Shown piece after piece: positions 30,558 to 40,150 of a stretch of 64,000 bases of DNA (positions within the stretch are counted from its first letter, which is position 1; each line of letters opens with the position of its first letter). The position numbers and the translations under genes are program-made. This stretch comes from Micromonospora sp. CCTCC AA 2012012 (GTDB lineage Bacteria; Actinomycetota; Actinomycetes; Mycobacteriales; Micromonosporaceae). A model generated the notes under the pieces. That model searched no databases, was not told the DNA's origin, and saw nothing but the letters and a program-made list of their open reading frames with translations. The stretch covers positions 4,154,001-4,218,000 of the forward strand of contig NZ_CP159342.1 of the NCBI RefSeq assembly GCF_040499845.1, read 5' to 3'.

Positions 30558-31190
30558 TCACGTGTCGAGCGAGATGATCCCGTAGTCGTAGGCGTGCCGG
30601 CGGTAGACCACGCTCGGCCGACCGGATTCCTTGTCGTGGAACAGATAGAAGTCGTGGCCGACCAGTTCCATCTGGAACAGGGCGTCGTCGACGGTCATCG
30701 GCTCGGCCGGGTGCACCTTCTCGCGCGCGATGTGCCACGGCTGGTCGTCGTACTCGTCGAAGCCTTCGTCGGCCCGCTCGGCGACCGCGGTGGCCGTCCC
30801 GGCGCCGTTGCTGGACACGGCGGCGGGGAGGGCGACCGGCAGGTCGGCGGTGGCGGCGGCGACGGAGAGCGGCGCGTGCCGGCCCCGGTGGACCCGGCGG
30901 CGGTCGGCAGCCCGGCGGAAGCGGGTGTCGAGCTTGGCGATGGCCGCGTCCAGCGCGCTGTAGAAGTCATTCGTGCAGGCCTCGGCCCGGATCACCGGAC
31001 CCCGCGTCACACAGGTGATTTCCACCCGCTGGCAATGATCGGCCTGGCGCGGATTGCGCTCATGGAACAACTCGACATCAACTCGAATGAGCTTGTGGTC
31101 GTAGCGTTCGATCTTCGCGAGTTTCTCAGCTACGTGCACCCGGTAATGGTCCGGCACTTCGACGTTACGGCCCTTGACCACGATGTCCAC
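30558..31190 (-). CDS. hpf: Long-form ribosome hibernation promoting factor
   Basis: A 210-residue long HPF that dimerises 70S ribosomes into 100S particles in stasis. The N-terminal domain (1 to about 100) has DIVVKGRNVEVPDHYRVHVA and an HERNPRQADHCQRVEITC strand that sits in the 30S tRNA path. A linker of about 55 Ala/Gly residues follows, then the C-terminal dimerisation domain with KVHPAEPMTVDDALFQMELV, GHDFYLFHDKES and VVYRRHAYDYGIISL. GGGAGG upstream decides for GTG 31190 over a longer reading. Location between secA and comF matches Rv3241c. Confidence 0.93.
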   Translation of the reverse strand: MDIVVKGRNVEVPDHYRVHVAEKLAKIERYDHKLIRVDVELFHERNPRQADHCQRVEITCVTRGPVIRAEACTNDFYSALDAAIAKLDTRFRRAADRRRVHRGRHAPLSVAAATADLPVALPAAVSSNGAGTATAVAERADEGFDEYDDQPWHIAREKVHPAEPMTVDDALFQMELVGHDFYLFHDKESGRPSVVYRRHAYDYGIISLDT

Positions 31191-31394
31191 GTGACCTCCC
31201 TTGTTCGGACGGTCGTTCGATCCGGTTTCCCGGTCCGCGCCCTGGGAGATCCCCACTCGGGCGTCGACCGGTTCAGTACGGCTACGCCTCCTCTCACCGC
31301 CGGGGGTGGGTGGGAAACCCTCCTACCCCCGACACGAAAACGCTAACTCCTGTTCGCCCGACAGTCACCCCCGGTCGTGGACGCCGCCCAGAAA

Positions 31395-31425
31395 TTTTCA
31401 CACCTCATACACCAAGGGGTGAAAT
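31395..31425 (-). terminator. Possible terminator of the comF transcript
   Basis: TTTTCACACC and GGGGTGAAAT can pair with two bulges around a 12-nt loop. On the minus strand the stem is followed by TTTC-like sequence. It lies just past the comF stop. Confidence 0.35.
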
Positions 31426-31439
31426 GGAAACACGAAGCG

Positions 31440-32147
31440 TCACCGATGGCGTCGTTTTTGCGTTGCGGCGAGCACCGCCGCGCCGTATGGCGGCATTTCC
31501 GCCCCGCGCAAGACCCGACTGACCGCCGCCAGGGTCACCCCCGTGGTGACGATGTCGTCGAGCAGCACCACCGCGGTCTCCGGCCCGGGTCGGGCACCGC
31601 CGAACGGGCCGCGCCGCAGCCGGAACGCCGTCTCGGCGGCGGCGGCCCGGGCGGCGCTGTCCAGGGCCACCGAGTCGGGTCGGGGCAGCGCCCGGACCGG
31701 CCGCAGCACCCGGACCGGCCAGCCGGCCGCCCGCAGTCGACCGGCGGTGTGGGTGGCCAGCCGGCCGAGGTGGTCGCCGTACCGGGCGCGGGCGGCGGGC
31801 GCGGTGTCCGGCACCGGGACCAGGGCGACCGGCCGCCGCTGGCCCACCGCCGCGACCACCACGTCGGCGAGCAGCGTGCCCAGCGGCCGGGCCAGCCCGT
31901 GCCGGCCCCGCTCCTTGTACGCCAGCAGCGTCTCCCGCAGCGCACCGGCGTACGGGCCGAGCGCGGTGCACGGTGGCAGGTCGGGCGGGGCGGGGGTCGG
32001 CCGGGCCGGGCCTGGACGCAGTCCGGTCAGCTCCGCCACGCAGCGCGGGCAGCAGCCCTGCCGGAGCCTGCCGGAACGCGCGCCGCAGCCGGCGCAGTCG
32101 GCCGGCAGCACCAGATCGGTCAGGTCCGACCAGAGTCCACCCGGCAC
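31440..32147 (-). CDS. ComF-family amidophosphoribosyltransferase-like protein
   Basis: A 235-residue ComF homologue, needed for DNA uptake in naturally competent bacteria and of unknown role in most others. The N-terminal zinc-ribbon half has CAGCGARSG and CCPRC. The phosphoribosyltransferase half has LVPVPDTAPAARARYGDHLG and the PRPP loop VVLLDDIVTTGVTLAAV. GTG 32147 gives GAGG at 8 nt; a GTG two codons upstream is also possible. It is separated from lpqB by a few bases, so it is probably the last gene of the mtrA-mtrB-lpqB operon, as in mycobacteria. Confidence 0.87.
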   Translation of the reverse strand: MPGGLWSDLTDLVLPADCAGCGARSGRLRQGCCPRCVAELTGLRPGPARPTPAPPDLPPCTALGPYAGALRETLLAYKERGRHGLARPLGTLLADVVVAAVGQRRPVALVPVPDTAPAARARYGDHLGRLATHTAGRLRAAGWPVRVLRPVRALPRPDSVALDSAARAAAAETAFRLRRGPFGGARPGPETAVVLLDDIVTTGVTLAAVSRVLRGAEMPPYGAAVLAATQKRRHR

Positions 32148-32157
32148 CGGCACCGCC

Positions 32158-33957
32158 TCAGTAGAGGAACAACGGGGCCGTCGGATTGGACGCCCTGGCC
32201 CCGGCCGTCGGCGGCGTCACCTCCAGCACCTCGTCCCGCTTGATGGTGCCGTACGGCGGGTTCCGGTAGGCCACCCGGTTCGCCTCGTACATGAAGGCGC
32301 TCTTGGGCTGCGGCACGACCGGATTCGTCGGGTACGCCGTGAGGTAGGTGACCGCGGCGCCGATGTCCTGCTTGAGGGGCGTCTCCAGCACCCCGTCCAC
32401 GGTGGTCTCGTAGATCGCCGGACGCCCCTCCGAGCCGGCGAACACCAGCCCGTTCTCCCCGATCCAGTCGACGGCGGTCAGGTCCGTCAGCGAGGTGACC
32501 AGCGGCCGGGGCTGGCCGACGGTGACCACGCCGCCGTCCAGGTTCACCGCCGCGACGTGGAGCGCGCCACCGATGATCAGCGCGATCCGGTGGCCGTCCA
32601 GCGAGGCGGCGACCGCGGTGACGTTCCCCGCCACCGGCAGCGACACCGGGCTCATGGCGGCGTTGCCGTCGAAGCGGAACAGCCGGCCCCCGGCCACCAC
32701 CAGCCCGTACGGGTGCTGCGGGTCCAGCGAGCGCAGCCACACCGGGCGACCGACGGAGGCGTACCAGCCGCTGCCGTTGAAGACGGTGACCGGCTCCGGC
32801 CCGTAGCCGACCCGCAGTTGCTGCCGGCGGTCGGCCCGGGTCACCACCAGCGCGGCGAGGACCTCGTCGCCGGAACGGTGCAGCGCCGCCGCGACCACCG
32901 CCCGGTTCGCCGCCGGCACCACCGGCACCGCGCCGCTCGGTTCGCCCTCGAAGGAGAGCGGACGGACCGACCCGTCATAGACGGCGAACCGCTCCGGGCT
33001 CCGGGTGAGCGGGTACACGGGTCGCAGCAGCCGCTCCTTCTTCAGGTCGACCGTACGCCGGCTCTGGTTCTGGATCTTCAGCTCCAGCTGCCCCTCCAGG
33101 TCGGGCAGCGACCAGGCGAGCTGCGTGGCGAGCCGGGCCAACCGGTCGTCGGTGACGCCCGGCATGGTCAGGTTGACCTCCCACCGCCCGTCCGAGCCGG
33201 TGGCGTTGTTGATCAGGTCGGTCTTGTCGGGCAGCCCGGTGACGCCCTGCGCGAGCCACTCCGACGGCCCCCGGGTCAGCCACTTCACGACCTCGCTGAC
33301 CAGCCGCTCGTCGGGCACCGCCGAGGGCAGGTAGCGCTGGTCCGGGACGAGCCGGGTCTCGTCGGAGTTCCAGAAGTAGATGGTGCGCCGCTCGTAGTAG
33401 CGGCCCAGCGCGCTGTCGGTGAGCAGCAGGACGTTCGGCAGCTCGGTGATGAGCAGCCCGGAGCTGCCGGCGTCCGCGGCGGTCGCGGCCCGCAGCCGGA
33501 ACCGGTACTCGGAATCGCCGGCCCCCGCGGGCCCCAGGGTGCCGTCGGCGCGGAGCACCCCGAGCTGCTGCACGGCGACCTTGACCGTGGTGGTGGTGTC
33601 GCTGTTCTGGGTCACCACCGGGCGGTCCCGGAGCCGGACCACGGTCAGGGTGATCTCACTGGCCTGTTTCTCCCGCAGCAGGCCCCGGCTCTCCGGCGCG
33701 ATGAACTGCTTGGCCCGGTAGTAGGCCCGGTCCGGCTCGCCGGAGGCGGCGGCCAGGTAGTTGTGGATGAACTCCTCCGGGTCGCTGGTCGCGTTCTGCG
33801 CCGGCGGCTCGGCGGGACGGCCGTTGAACGACCCGGACTCCGCCGCCGGTCCCGGACCGTCCACCTCGACGGCGGTGTCGTGCGGGATGCCGCAGCCGGT
33901 CACCCCGGCGACCAGGAGCACCCCGCCGAGCAGGGCGGCGAACAGTCGCCGCCTCAC
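32158..33957 (-). CDS. lpqB: Lipoprotein LpqB, accessory factor of MtrAB
   Basis: A 599-residue lipoprotein with signal peptide and lipobox GVTG-C at about residue 22. The mature part has a GerMN domain (about 50-330, with TLTVVRLRDRPVV-like strands and YFWNSDETRLVPDQRYLPS) and a C-terminal beta-propeller-like region ending in NPTAPLFLY. LpqB binds the extracellular part of MtrB and tunes MtrA phosphorylation, linking envelope state to replication and division. Its GTG overlaps the mtrB stop (GTGA, 33954-33957). Operon order mtrA-mtrB-lpqB is the conserved one. Confidence 0.94.
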   Translation of the reverse strand: MRRRLFAALLGGVLLVAGVTGCGIPHDTAVEVDGPGPAAESGSFNGRPAEPPAQNATSDPEEFIHNYLAAASGEPDRAYYRAKQFIAPESRGLLREKQASEITLTVVRLRDRPVVTQNSDTTTTVKVAVQQLGVLRADGTLGPAGAGDSEYRFRLRAATAADAGSSGLLITELPNVLLLTDSALGRYYERRTIYFWNSDETRLVPDQRYLPSAVPDERLVSEVVKWLTRGPSEWLAQGVTGLPDKTDLINNATGSDGRWEVNLTMPGVTDDRLARLATQLAWSLPDLEGQLELKIQNQSRRTVDLKKERLLRPVYPLTRSPERFAVYDGSVRPLSFEGEPSGAVPVVPAANRAVVAAALHRSGDEVLAALVVTRADRRQQLRVGYGPEPVTVFNGSGWYASVGRPVWLRSLDPQHPYGLVVAGGRLFRFDGNAAMSPVSLPVAGNVTAVAASLDGHRIALIIGGALHVAAVNLDGGVVTVGQPRPLVTSLTDLTAVDWIGENGLVFAGSEGRPAIYETTVDGVLETPLKQDIGAAVTYLTAYPTNPVVPQPKSAFMYEANRVAYRNPPYGTIKRDEVLEVTPPTAGARASNPTAPLFLY

Positions 33958-35705
33958 GACTGCACCTCGGCCCGGTCGCCGTCCCCGGCCGGGCCGATGG
34001 CCAGCCCACCCGCCGCACCAGGGCCGATCGCCAGCAGGCCCCCGGTGCGCGGACCACCGAAGGGCAGCGCGGCGTCGGACGGCACCAGCCGCAGCGGGGA
34101 GGTGGTGAGCCGGTCACCGGAGCGGGCCGGCAGGGTCAGCCGGAACTGGGCACCCTGACCGGGCGCACCCCACGCCTCCAGCCAGCCACCGTGCAGCCGG
34201 GCGTCCTCCAGGCTGATGGAGAGACCCAGCCCGGTGCCGCCGGTCTGCCGGGCCCGGGACGGGTCGGCCCGCCAGAACCGGTTGAAGACCAGCTTCTCCT
34301 CGCCGGGCCGCAGCCCCACCCCGTGGTCCCGTACGGTGATCGCCACCGCGCTGGCGTCCATCCCGAGGGTGATCAGCACCGGCTTGGCCTCGCCGTGCTC
34401 GACGGCGTTGCCGACCAGGTTGCGCAGCACCCGCTCGACCCGGCGCGGATCCACCTCGGCGATCACCGGGGTGGTCGGCACGTCCAGCTCGATGGTCACC
34501 CCGACCCGCTCCGCCAGGCCGGCGAGCCGGTCGGCCACCCGGTGCACCACCGGCACCAGGTCGGTCGGCTCGGAGTCCAGCATCGCGAAGCCGGCGTCGA
34601 AGCGGCTGATCTCCAGCAGGTCGGTGAGCAGCTCCTCGAAGCGGTCCAGCTCGGCCTGGAGCAGCTCGGCGCTGCGCGCCACCGCCGGGTCGAACTCGTC
34701 GCGCTCGGCGAAGATCAGGTCGGCGGCCATCCGTACGGTGGTCAGCGGGGTGCGCAGCTCGTGCGAGACGTCGGAGGTGAACCGGCGCTGCAACCGGGAC
34801 ATCTCCTCCAGCCGGAGGATCTGCCGTTGCAGATTCGTCGCCATCTGGTTGAACGAGGCGGCGAGCAGCGCCAGGTCGTCCTCGCCGTTGACCACCATCC
34901 GCTGGTCGAGCAGGCCGGCGGAGAGGCGCTGCGCGGTCCGGGCCGCCACCCGGACCGGGGTCACCACCAACCGGGTGACCAGGGCGGCGAGCAGGCCGAG
35001 CAGGAGCACCAGGGCGACGCCGGTGGCCACCACGGTGGCCCGGGCATCAGCGGCGGTGGCGTCCTGCCGGGCCAACGGGACGAGGTAGTAGAGCTCCAGC
35101 TGACCGAACTGGGTCGGCACCGGGGAGCCGTACACGAGGTATTTGGTCCGCTCCCCGCCGAGCGTGCCGGTGCGGATCTGGTGGGCGACGCTGCCACCGG
35201 CGACCGACGCCCGCAGCTCCGGGCTGATCAGCGGCCGGACCTGCACGTCCGGCGAGGTACGCGGGGTGATCACGCCGGTGAACCGGTCCGCGGTGATGGC
35301 CACCACGACGCCGCTGGTCTGCTGCGGGTCACCGCCGGCCAGGTAGTTGACCGTGCCGTCGATGGTGTCCTGGAGCTGCGCCTCCTGCGGCTGGGCATAG
35401 AGGCTGAACTGCTTCGCCGCGTATTCGCTGCCGCTGCGCAGCCGCGCCAGGACGTCGGTCTGCGCGTTCTCCACCAGGATGCTCGTGATCTTGTCGGCGA
35501 TCAGGTAGGCGAAGCCGCCGACCAGCATGCTGGAGGTCACCAGGGTGATGGTCACCACCCGGACCTGCAACGAGCGCCGCCAGGTCTGGTGCAGGCCGGC
35601 GCCGAGCCGGGCGGACCGGCCGGCCAGCGCGAGCCAGAGCGCCCGCGCGGCGTGCAGCACACGCGACGCGGGCGTCGGGGGGTCGGGGAGCGGGGAGGTC
35701 ACCAC
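33954..35705 (-). CDS. mtrB: Sensor histidine kinase MtrB
   Basis: A 583-residue kinase. Transmembrane 1 is near VVTITLVTSSMLVGGFAYLI, and transmembrane 2 near ATGVALVLLLGLLAAL. They flank a sensor of about 150 residues. HAMP follows (PVRVAARTAQRLSAG), then the phosphorylated His in FTSDVSHELRTPLTTVRM, N-box NLVGNAVEHGEAKP, and G-boxes DHGVGLRPGE and GGTGLGLSIS. The C-terminal tail of about 60 residues is Pro/Gly-rich. Start GTG 35705 is 13 bp past the mtrA stop. Confidence 0.95.
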   Translation of the reverse strand: MVTSPLPDPPTPASRVLHAARALWLALAGRSARLGAGLHQTWRRSLQVRVVTITLVTSSMLVGGFAYLIADKITSILVENAQTDVLARLRSGSEYAAKQFSLYAQPQEAQLQDTIDGTVNYLAGGDPQQTSGVVVAITADRFTGVITPRTSPDVQVRPLISPELRASVAGGSVAHQIRTGTLGGERTKYLVYGSPVPTQFGQLELYYLVPLARQDATAADARATVVATGVALVLLLGLLAALVTRLVVTPVRVAARTAQRLSAGLLDQRMVVNGEDDLALLAASFNQMATNLQRQILRLEEMSRLQRRFTSDVSHELRTPLTTVRMAADLIFAERDEFDPAVARSAELLQAELDRFEELLTDLLEISRFDAGFAMLDSEPTDLVPVVHRVADRLAGLAERVGVTIELDVPTTPVIAEVDPRRVERVLRNLVGNAVEHGEAKPVLITLGMDASAVAITVRDHGVGLRPGEEKLVFNRFWRADPSRARQTGGTGLGLSISLEDARLHGGWLEAWGAPGQGAQFRLTLPARSGDRLTTSPLRLVPSDAALPFGGPRTGGLLAIGPGAAGGLAIGPAGDGDRAEVQS

Positions 35706-35718
35706 AGTAGTGACCAGG

Positions 35719-36408
35719 CTATCCGGTACCCGCCTTGTAGCCCACGCCCCGCACGGTCAGGATGATTTCCGGTCGCTCCGGATCCGGCTCGATCTTGGCG
35801 CGCAGGCGCTGCACGTGCACGTTGACCAGCCGGGTGTCGGCGGCGTGCCGATAGCCCCAGACCTGCTCCAGCAGCACCTCGCGGGTGAAGACCTGGCGCG
35901 GCTTGCGAGCCAGCGCGACCAGCAGGTCGAACTCCAGCGGGGTCAGCTTCACCTCCTCGCCGTCCCGGCTGACGGTGTGCGCCGGCACGTCGATGGAGAT
36001 CTGGTTGCCGGGCGGGCCGATGGTCAGCATCTCCGGCGCCACGTCCTCGCCCCGGCGCAGCCGGGCCCGCATCCGGGCCACCAGCTCCTTGGGCTTGAAC
36101 GGCTTGACCACGTAGTCGTCGGCCCCGGACTCCAGGCCGAGCACCACGTCGACCGTGTCGCTCTTGGCGGTGAGCATGACGATTGGCACGCCCGATTCCG
36201 TCCGGATCGCGCGCGCCACGTCGATACCGCTCATTCCGGGCAGCATCAGGTCGAGCAGGACGATGTCGGGTCGGCTGTCCCGGAACGCGGCCAGTGCCCG
36301 TTCCCCGTCGGCGACGAACGAGGGCACGAAGCCCTCACTGCGCAGCACGATGCCGAGCATCTCGGCCAGCGCGGGGTCGTCGTCGACGACCAGCACCCGG
36401 GCTCTCAT
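35719..36408 (-). CDS. mtrA: Response regulator MtrA
   Basis: A 229-residue OmpR-type regulator, essential in mycobacteria and a repressor of development in Streptomyces. The receiver has the DDD acidic pocket, phospho-acceptor Asp53 (IVLLDLMLPG) and Lys in MLTAKSD. The winged helix has KLTPLEFDLLVALARKPRQV, the recognition region YRHAADTRLVNVHVQRLRAK, and ends with TVRGVGYKAGTG. ATG 36408 (MRARVLVVDDD) was chosen from family alignment; the ORF extends further upstream without homology. It heads the mtrA-mtrB-lpqB-comF operon; the 265-bp gap upstream should hold its promoter. Confidence 0.95.
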   Translation of the reverse strand: MRARVLVVDDDPALAEMLGIVLRSEGFVPSFVADGERALAAFRDSRPDIVLLDLMLPGMSGIDVARAIRTESGVPIVMLTAKSDTVDVVLGLESGADDYVVKPFKPKELVARMRARLRRGEDVAPEMLTIGPPGNQISIDVPAHTVSRDGEEVKLTPLEFDLLVALARKPRQVFTREVLLEQVWGYRHAADTRLVNVHVQRLRAKIEPDPERPEIILTVRGVGYKAGTG

Positions 36409-36673
36409 GGGGTTTATCGTTCCATCCCCGTTCGGATCGGAGGGTTCGGTACCACGGCACGGTACTGCGGCCGGACCCCTGGCACCACAGATCGGCGGTG
36501 CCGACCGGCGTGGCGCGCCGGAAGGATCCGACCGGTCACCATGATCCCCGAGCGCGGCGTCGACCGCCACCAACGGTCCGCCGCGCCGGCACCCCCGTCG
36601 GAGGTCCGGCCCTTCCCCGGTACGCGGACAGCCCACCCCGGGTCAACGCCGAGCGCGGGCCGGGCCGGCCGGG

Positions 36674-37969
36674 TCAGCCGAAGAGCGCCCGCCCCCAGTG
36701 GTCGGCGGCGTCCCGGACGCCCGGCGGGCAGGCGAAGATGCCGCTGGAGACGTGCCGCAGGTATTCGTTCATCGCGTCGTGCCGGGAGAGCTGGGTCTGG
36801 ATCGGCACGAACTGCTTGCGCGGGTCCCGCTGGTAGGCGATGAAGAAGAGCCCGGCGTCGAGCCGGCCCAGCCCGTCCGAGCCGTCCACGAAGTTGTAGC
36901 CCCGGCGCAGCAGCCGGGCACCGTTGTTCAGGGTGGGGTGGGCGAGCCGGACGTGCGAGGTCTCGGCGATCACCGGCTGCCCGTCGTCGCCCTTGGCGGC
37001 GAAGTCCGGCTCGTCGAACTCGTCGCGCCGACCCAGCGGCGCGCCGCTGCCCTTCGTCCGCCCGACGATCTGCTCCTGCTCGGCCAGCGAGCTGCGGTCC
37101 CAGGTCTCGACCTGCATCCGGATCTTCCGGGTGACCAGGTACGACCCGCCCGTCATCCAGTCCGGCCCGTCCCCCGGCTGGGCCCAGAGCTGCTCGCGCA
37201 GCAGCCCGGCGTCTTCGGCCTTCAGGTTGGCGGTGCCGTCCTTGAAGCCGAAGAGGTTGCGCGGGGTGGCCTGGTCCCGGGACGTCGACGACGTACGCCC
37301 GAAGCCGAGCTGCGACCAGCGGACGCTGACCACGCCCATGCCGATGCGGGCCAGGTTGCGGATGGCGTGCACGGCGACCTGCGGGTCGTTGGCGCAGGCC
37401 TGGACGCAGAGGTCCCCGCCGGAGATCTCCGGGCGCAGCGCGTCCCCGGCGAAGTGCGGCAGGTCGGCCAGCGCGGCGGGCCGCTTGTCGGCGATGCCGA
37501 ACCGGTCCCGGCCCTGCGCGTCGCGGAAGAGCGTGGGCCCGAAGCCGATGGTGAGGGTGAGCTGCGACGGGGGCAGCCCGAGCGCCTCACCGGTGTCGTC
37601 CGGCGGTGCCTCCGGCATGCCGCCGACCGCGCCGATCACCCCGGCGTCCTTCCCGGCGGTCATCCGGGCGGCGGCGGCCGTCCACTCCTGGAGCAGCGCG
37701 ACGAGCTTCGCCCGGTCCATGGTGATGACGTCGAACGCGACGAAGTGCAGCCGGTCCTGGGCGGGCGTGACGATGCCGGCCTGGTGCGCACCGTGGAACG
37801 GCACCCCACCGGCGGCGGTGTCGTTCGCCGCCGCGTGGTCCGGGCTGCGGACCAGGGCGGCGGTGCCGGCGGCGACGCCGGCCACCCCGGCCACGCCGAC
37901 CCCGGCGAGGGTGATGGCCCGCCGCCGGGACAGGGTGGCGGTCCGCGGGGCGGTGTCCTGCTCGCTCAT
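36674..37969 (-). CDS. efeB: EfeB, Tat-exported Dyp-type haem peroxidase (deferrochelatase)
   Basis: A 431-residue haem peroxidase of the efeUOB system, which supplies ferrous or haem iron. Twin-arginine signal SRRRAITLAGVGVAGVAG near the N-terminus. Dyp motifs include the distal NLFGFKDGTANLKAED (catalytic Asp) and the proximal His region ETSHVRLAHP; ARLLRRGYNFVDG and LFFIAYQRDPRKQFVPIQT are typical EfeB. GGAGG 6-7 nt before ATG 37969 decides this start; ATG 37996 would overlap efeO by 4 nt but has no ribosome-binding site. Last gene of the operon. Confidence 0.93.
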   Translation of the reverse strand: MSEQDTAPRTATLSRRRAITLAGVGVAGVAGVAAGTAALVRSPDHAAANDTAAGGVPFHGAHQAGIVTPAQDRLHFVAFDVITMDRAKLVALLQEWTAAAARMTAGKDAGVIGAVGGMPEAPPDDTGEALGLPPSQLTLTIGFGPTLFRDAQGRDRFGIADKRPAALADLPHFAGDALRPEISGGDLCVQACANDPQVAVHAIRNLARIGMGVVSVRWSQLGFGRTSSTSRDQATPRNLFGFKDGTANLKAEDAGLLREQLWAQPGDGPDWMTGGSYLVTRKIRMQVETWDRSSLAEQEQIVGRTKGSGAPLGRRDEFDEPDFAAKGDDGQPVIAETSHVRLAHPTLNNGARLLRRGYNFVDGSDGLGRLDAGLFFIAYQRDPRKQFVPIQTQLSRHDAMNEYLRHVSSGIFACPPGVRDAADHWGRALFG

Positions 37970-37992
37970 CGCGTCACCTCCGGGCGTGGTGG

Positions 37993-39126
37993 TCATCGGG
38001 CGACGACCGCGGCGACCTTGCTGATCGGCTCGGCCAGGGCGTTGATGCTGTCGGAGAGTTCCTTCAGCTCGGCCTTGCTGAGCGCGGTGTGCAGCTTCCA
38101 GCCGTCTCCGGCGCGGTGCTTGCCGAGGGTGGCCTCGACGTTCGCGAACTCGGTGTCGAGCTGCTTGACCAGGTCGGGCGAGCGCTGCTCCAGCGCGGGG
38201 CGGAGCGCGGCGATGGCCGCCTTGGAGCCCTCCAGGTTGGCGTTGAAGTCCCAGAGGTCGGTGTGCGAGTACCGCTCCTCCTCACCGGTGATCTTGCCGC
38301 TGGCGACCTCGTCGAGGAGCGCCTTCGCGCCGTTGGCGAGCTGGAGCGGGGTGAGCTTCTCCGCGTTGGCCTTCGCCACGATGGCCTTGACGTCGGTGAG
38401 CAGCTGGTCGGCGATCGGGCCGTCCTTGCTGATGTCACCGGTGGTCCAGAGGTCCTTCTCGATCCGGTGGAAGCCGGTGAACTCCATCCCCTCCTCGATG
38501 ACCTCCTCGCGGCCGTCGATCTTCGGGTCGAGGTCACCGAAGCTCTCCGCGACCGGCTCGATCCGCTCCCAGTAGGTGCGGGCGACCGGATAGAGGGCCT
38601 TGGCCTTCGTCACGTCGCCGGCCTTGACCGCGGCCACGAACTCCTCGGTCTTCGTCAGCAACGCGGCGGTCTGGCTGGTGACGTAGCGCTGGTAGCTGGC
38701 GGTCGCCTGGGTCAGGGCGGCGTCGGGGGCGACGCTGGCCGCGGCGCCGGTGACCTTCAGGCCGCCCCGGATGCCCCGGCCGCTCATCCCGGGCTTGCAG
38801 GCCGTCTCGTACGTCCCGGCGGGCAGCTCGACGCGGAGTTCGCGGGTCAGCCCGGGGGCGATGTTCTCCACCTCGCCCATCACCCGGTCCCCGGCGGCAT
38901 AGACGTAGAACTCGTTGACCTTGCTGCCCGAGTTGGTCACCGAGAAGCTGGTCTGGCCGGCGGCGAGCTCGGTGACGTCCACCTCGCAGGCGGTGTCGGT
39001 GGCCTTGACCGTGACCGCGTTGGCCTTGCCGGTCGCCTTGTCCTCGGTCTTGCCGCCGCAGGCGGTCACCCCGGTGACGGCCAGTACGCCGGTGGCGGCG
39101 AGCACGACGAAGCGGGTGGTACGCAT
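37993..39126 (-). CDS. efeO: EfeO, iron-binding lipoprotein (cupredoxin + M75/imelysin)
   Basis: A 377-residue lipoprotein (lipobox VTA-C near residue 23). The N-terminal cupredoxin domain has TDTACEVDVTELAAGQTSF and a TYETACKPGM copper/iron-ligand loop. The C-terminal imelysin-like domain has the metal-binding HxxE in FTGFHRIEKDLW and EERYSHTDLWDFNANLEGSK. It hands iron to the EfeU permease. It is placed between efeU (33 bp upstream) and efeB on one transcript. Confidence 0.93.
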   Translation of the reverse strand: MRTTRFVVLAATGVLAVTGVTACGGKTEDKATGKANAVTVKATDTACEVDVTELAAGQTSFSVTNSGSKVNEFYVYAAGDRVMGEVENIAPGLTRELRVELPAGTYETACKPGMSGRGIRGGLKVTGAAASVAPDAALTQATASYQRYVTSQTAALLTKTEEFVAAVKAGDVTKAKALYPVARTYWERIEPVAESFGDLDPKIDGREEVIEEGMEFTGFHRIEKDLWTTGDISKDGPIADQLLTDVKAIVAKANAEKLTPLQLANGAKALLDEVASGKITGEEERYSHTDLWDFNANLEGSKAAIAALRPALEQRSPDLVKQLDTEFANVEATLGKHRAGDGWKLHTALSKAELKELSDSINALAEPISKVAAVVAR

Positions 39127-39158
39127 CAGGACTTTCTCTCCTCGAACGGGAACGCGGA

Positions 39159-40133
39159 TCAGGCGCGCTGGCGCGCGTCGGTGACCGGCGACGTCGGCGC
39201 GGCGGGCGTCGCCTCGGCGGCGGCGGCCGGCTCGGCCGGGGCGGTCGACGAAACCGGCGTGGTGGTCCCGGCCGGGGCCGAGGGTGCGGCGACGGGCTGC
39301 GCTGCGGCGGTCGGCCTGGCCGGTGCGGCCGGCTTGCGGAGGAAGAGCACGAGGACCGGCACCGCGTAGGCGACCCAGGCGAGCATCTCCAGCACGCTCG
39401 GGGTGGCGGTGATGTTGAACATGCCGGCGAGCAGCGCCGCGTACCAGGTGCTGGGGTCGAGCACGCCGGAGATGTCGAAGGCCAGGTTGTTCAGGCCGGG
39501 CAGCACGCCGGCCTCCTGGAAGTCGTGCACGCCGTACTTGAGGATGCCGGCGGCGACCAGGATGAGCAGCGCACCGGTCCAGGTGAAGAAGGTGCTCAGG
39601 TTGATCTTCAGTGCGCTGCGGTAGATCAGGAAGCCGATCACCACGGCGGTGGCGATGCCGCCGATCAGCGCCAGCAGCGGTCCGCGACCGGCGCCCCCGG
39701 CCGCGCTCTGGGCGGCCGAGTAGAAGATCAGGGCGGTCTCCAGGCCCTCCCGGATCACGGCCAGGAAGGACATCCCGAGCACCGCGAGGGAGCCGACGGC
39801 GAGGGCGTCGCTGAGCTTGCCGCGCAGCTCACCGGCGATGCTCCGGGCGGCCTTACGCATCCAGAAGATCATCCAGGTCACGAAGACCACGGCGGCGACG
39901 GAGGTGATCGCCTCGAAGAGCTCCCGGTCCTCGGAGCGGGCCAGCAGCGAGGTCGACGTGTACTCGATCAGCCAGCCGAAGAAGACGGACAGCACCACGG
40001 CCAGGCCGACGCCGGCCCAGACCTGCGGCAGCCGGTCCCGCCGCTGCGACTTCACCAGGAACGCGACCAGGATGCTGACCACGAGGGTCGCTTCCAGGCC
40101 TTCCCGCAGGCCGATCAGGTACGTGGCGAACAT
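39159..40133 (-). CDS. efeU: EfeU, FTR1-type iron permease
   Basis: A 324-residue permease with about seven transmembrane helices and two REGLE iron-translocation motifs: REGLEATLVVSILV near residue 10 and REGLETALIFYSAAQ near residue 130. The last 60 residues are an Ala/Pro/Thr-rich cytoplasmic tail not present in short homologues. ATG 40133 has GGAG 5 nt upstream. First gene of efeUOB, with an IdeR/DmdR-like box directly upstream. Confidence 0.94.
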   Translation of the reverse strand: MFATYLIGLREGLEATLVVSILVAFLVKSQRRDRLPQVWAGVGLAVVLSVFFGWLIEYTSTSLLARSEDRELFEAITSVAAVVFVTWMIFWMRKAARSIAGELRGKLSDALAVGSLAVLGMSFLAVIREGLETALIFYSAAQSAAGGAGRGPLLALIGGIATAVVIGFLIYRSALKINLSTFFTWTGALLILVAAGILKYGVHDFQEAGVLPGLNNLAFDISGVLDPSTWYAALLAGMFNITATPSVLEMLAWVAYAVPVLVLFLRKPAAPARPTAAAQPVAAPSAPAGTTTPVSSTAPAEPAAAAEATPAAPTSPVTDARQRA

Positions 40134-40150
40134 CGGAACTCCGTGATCAG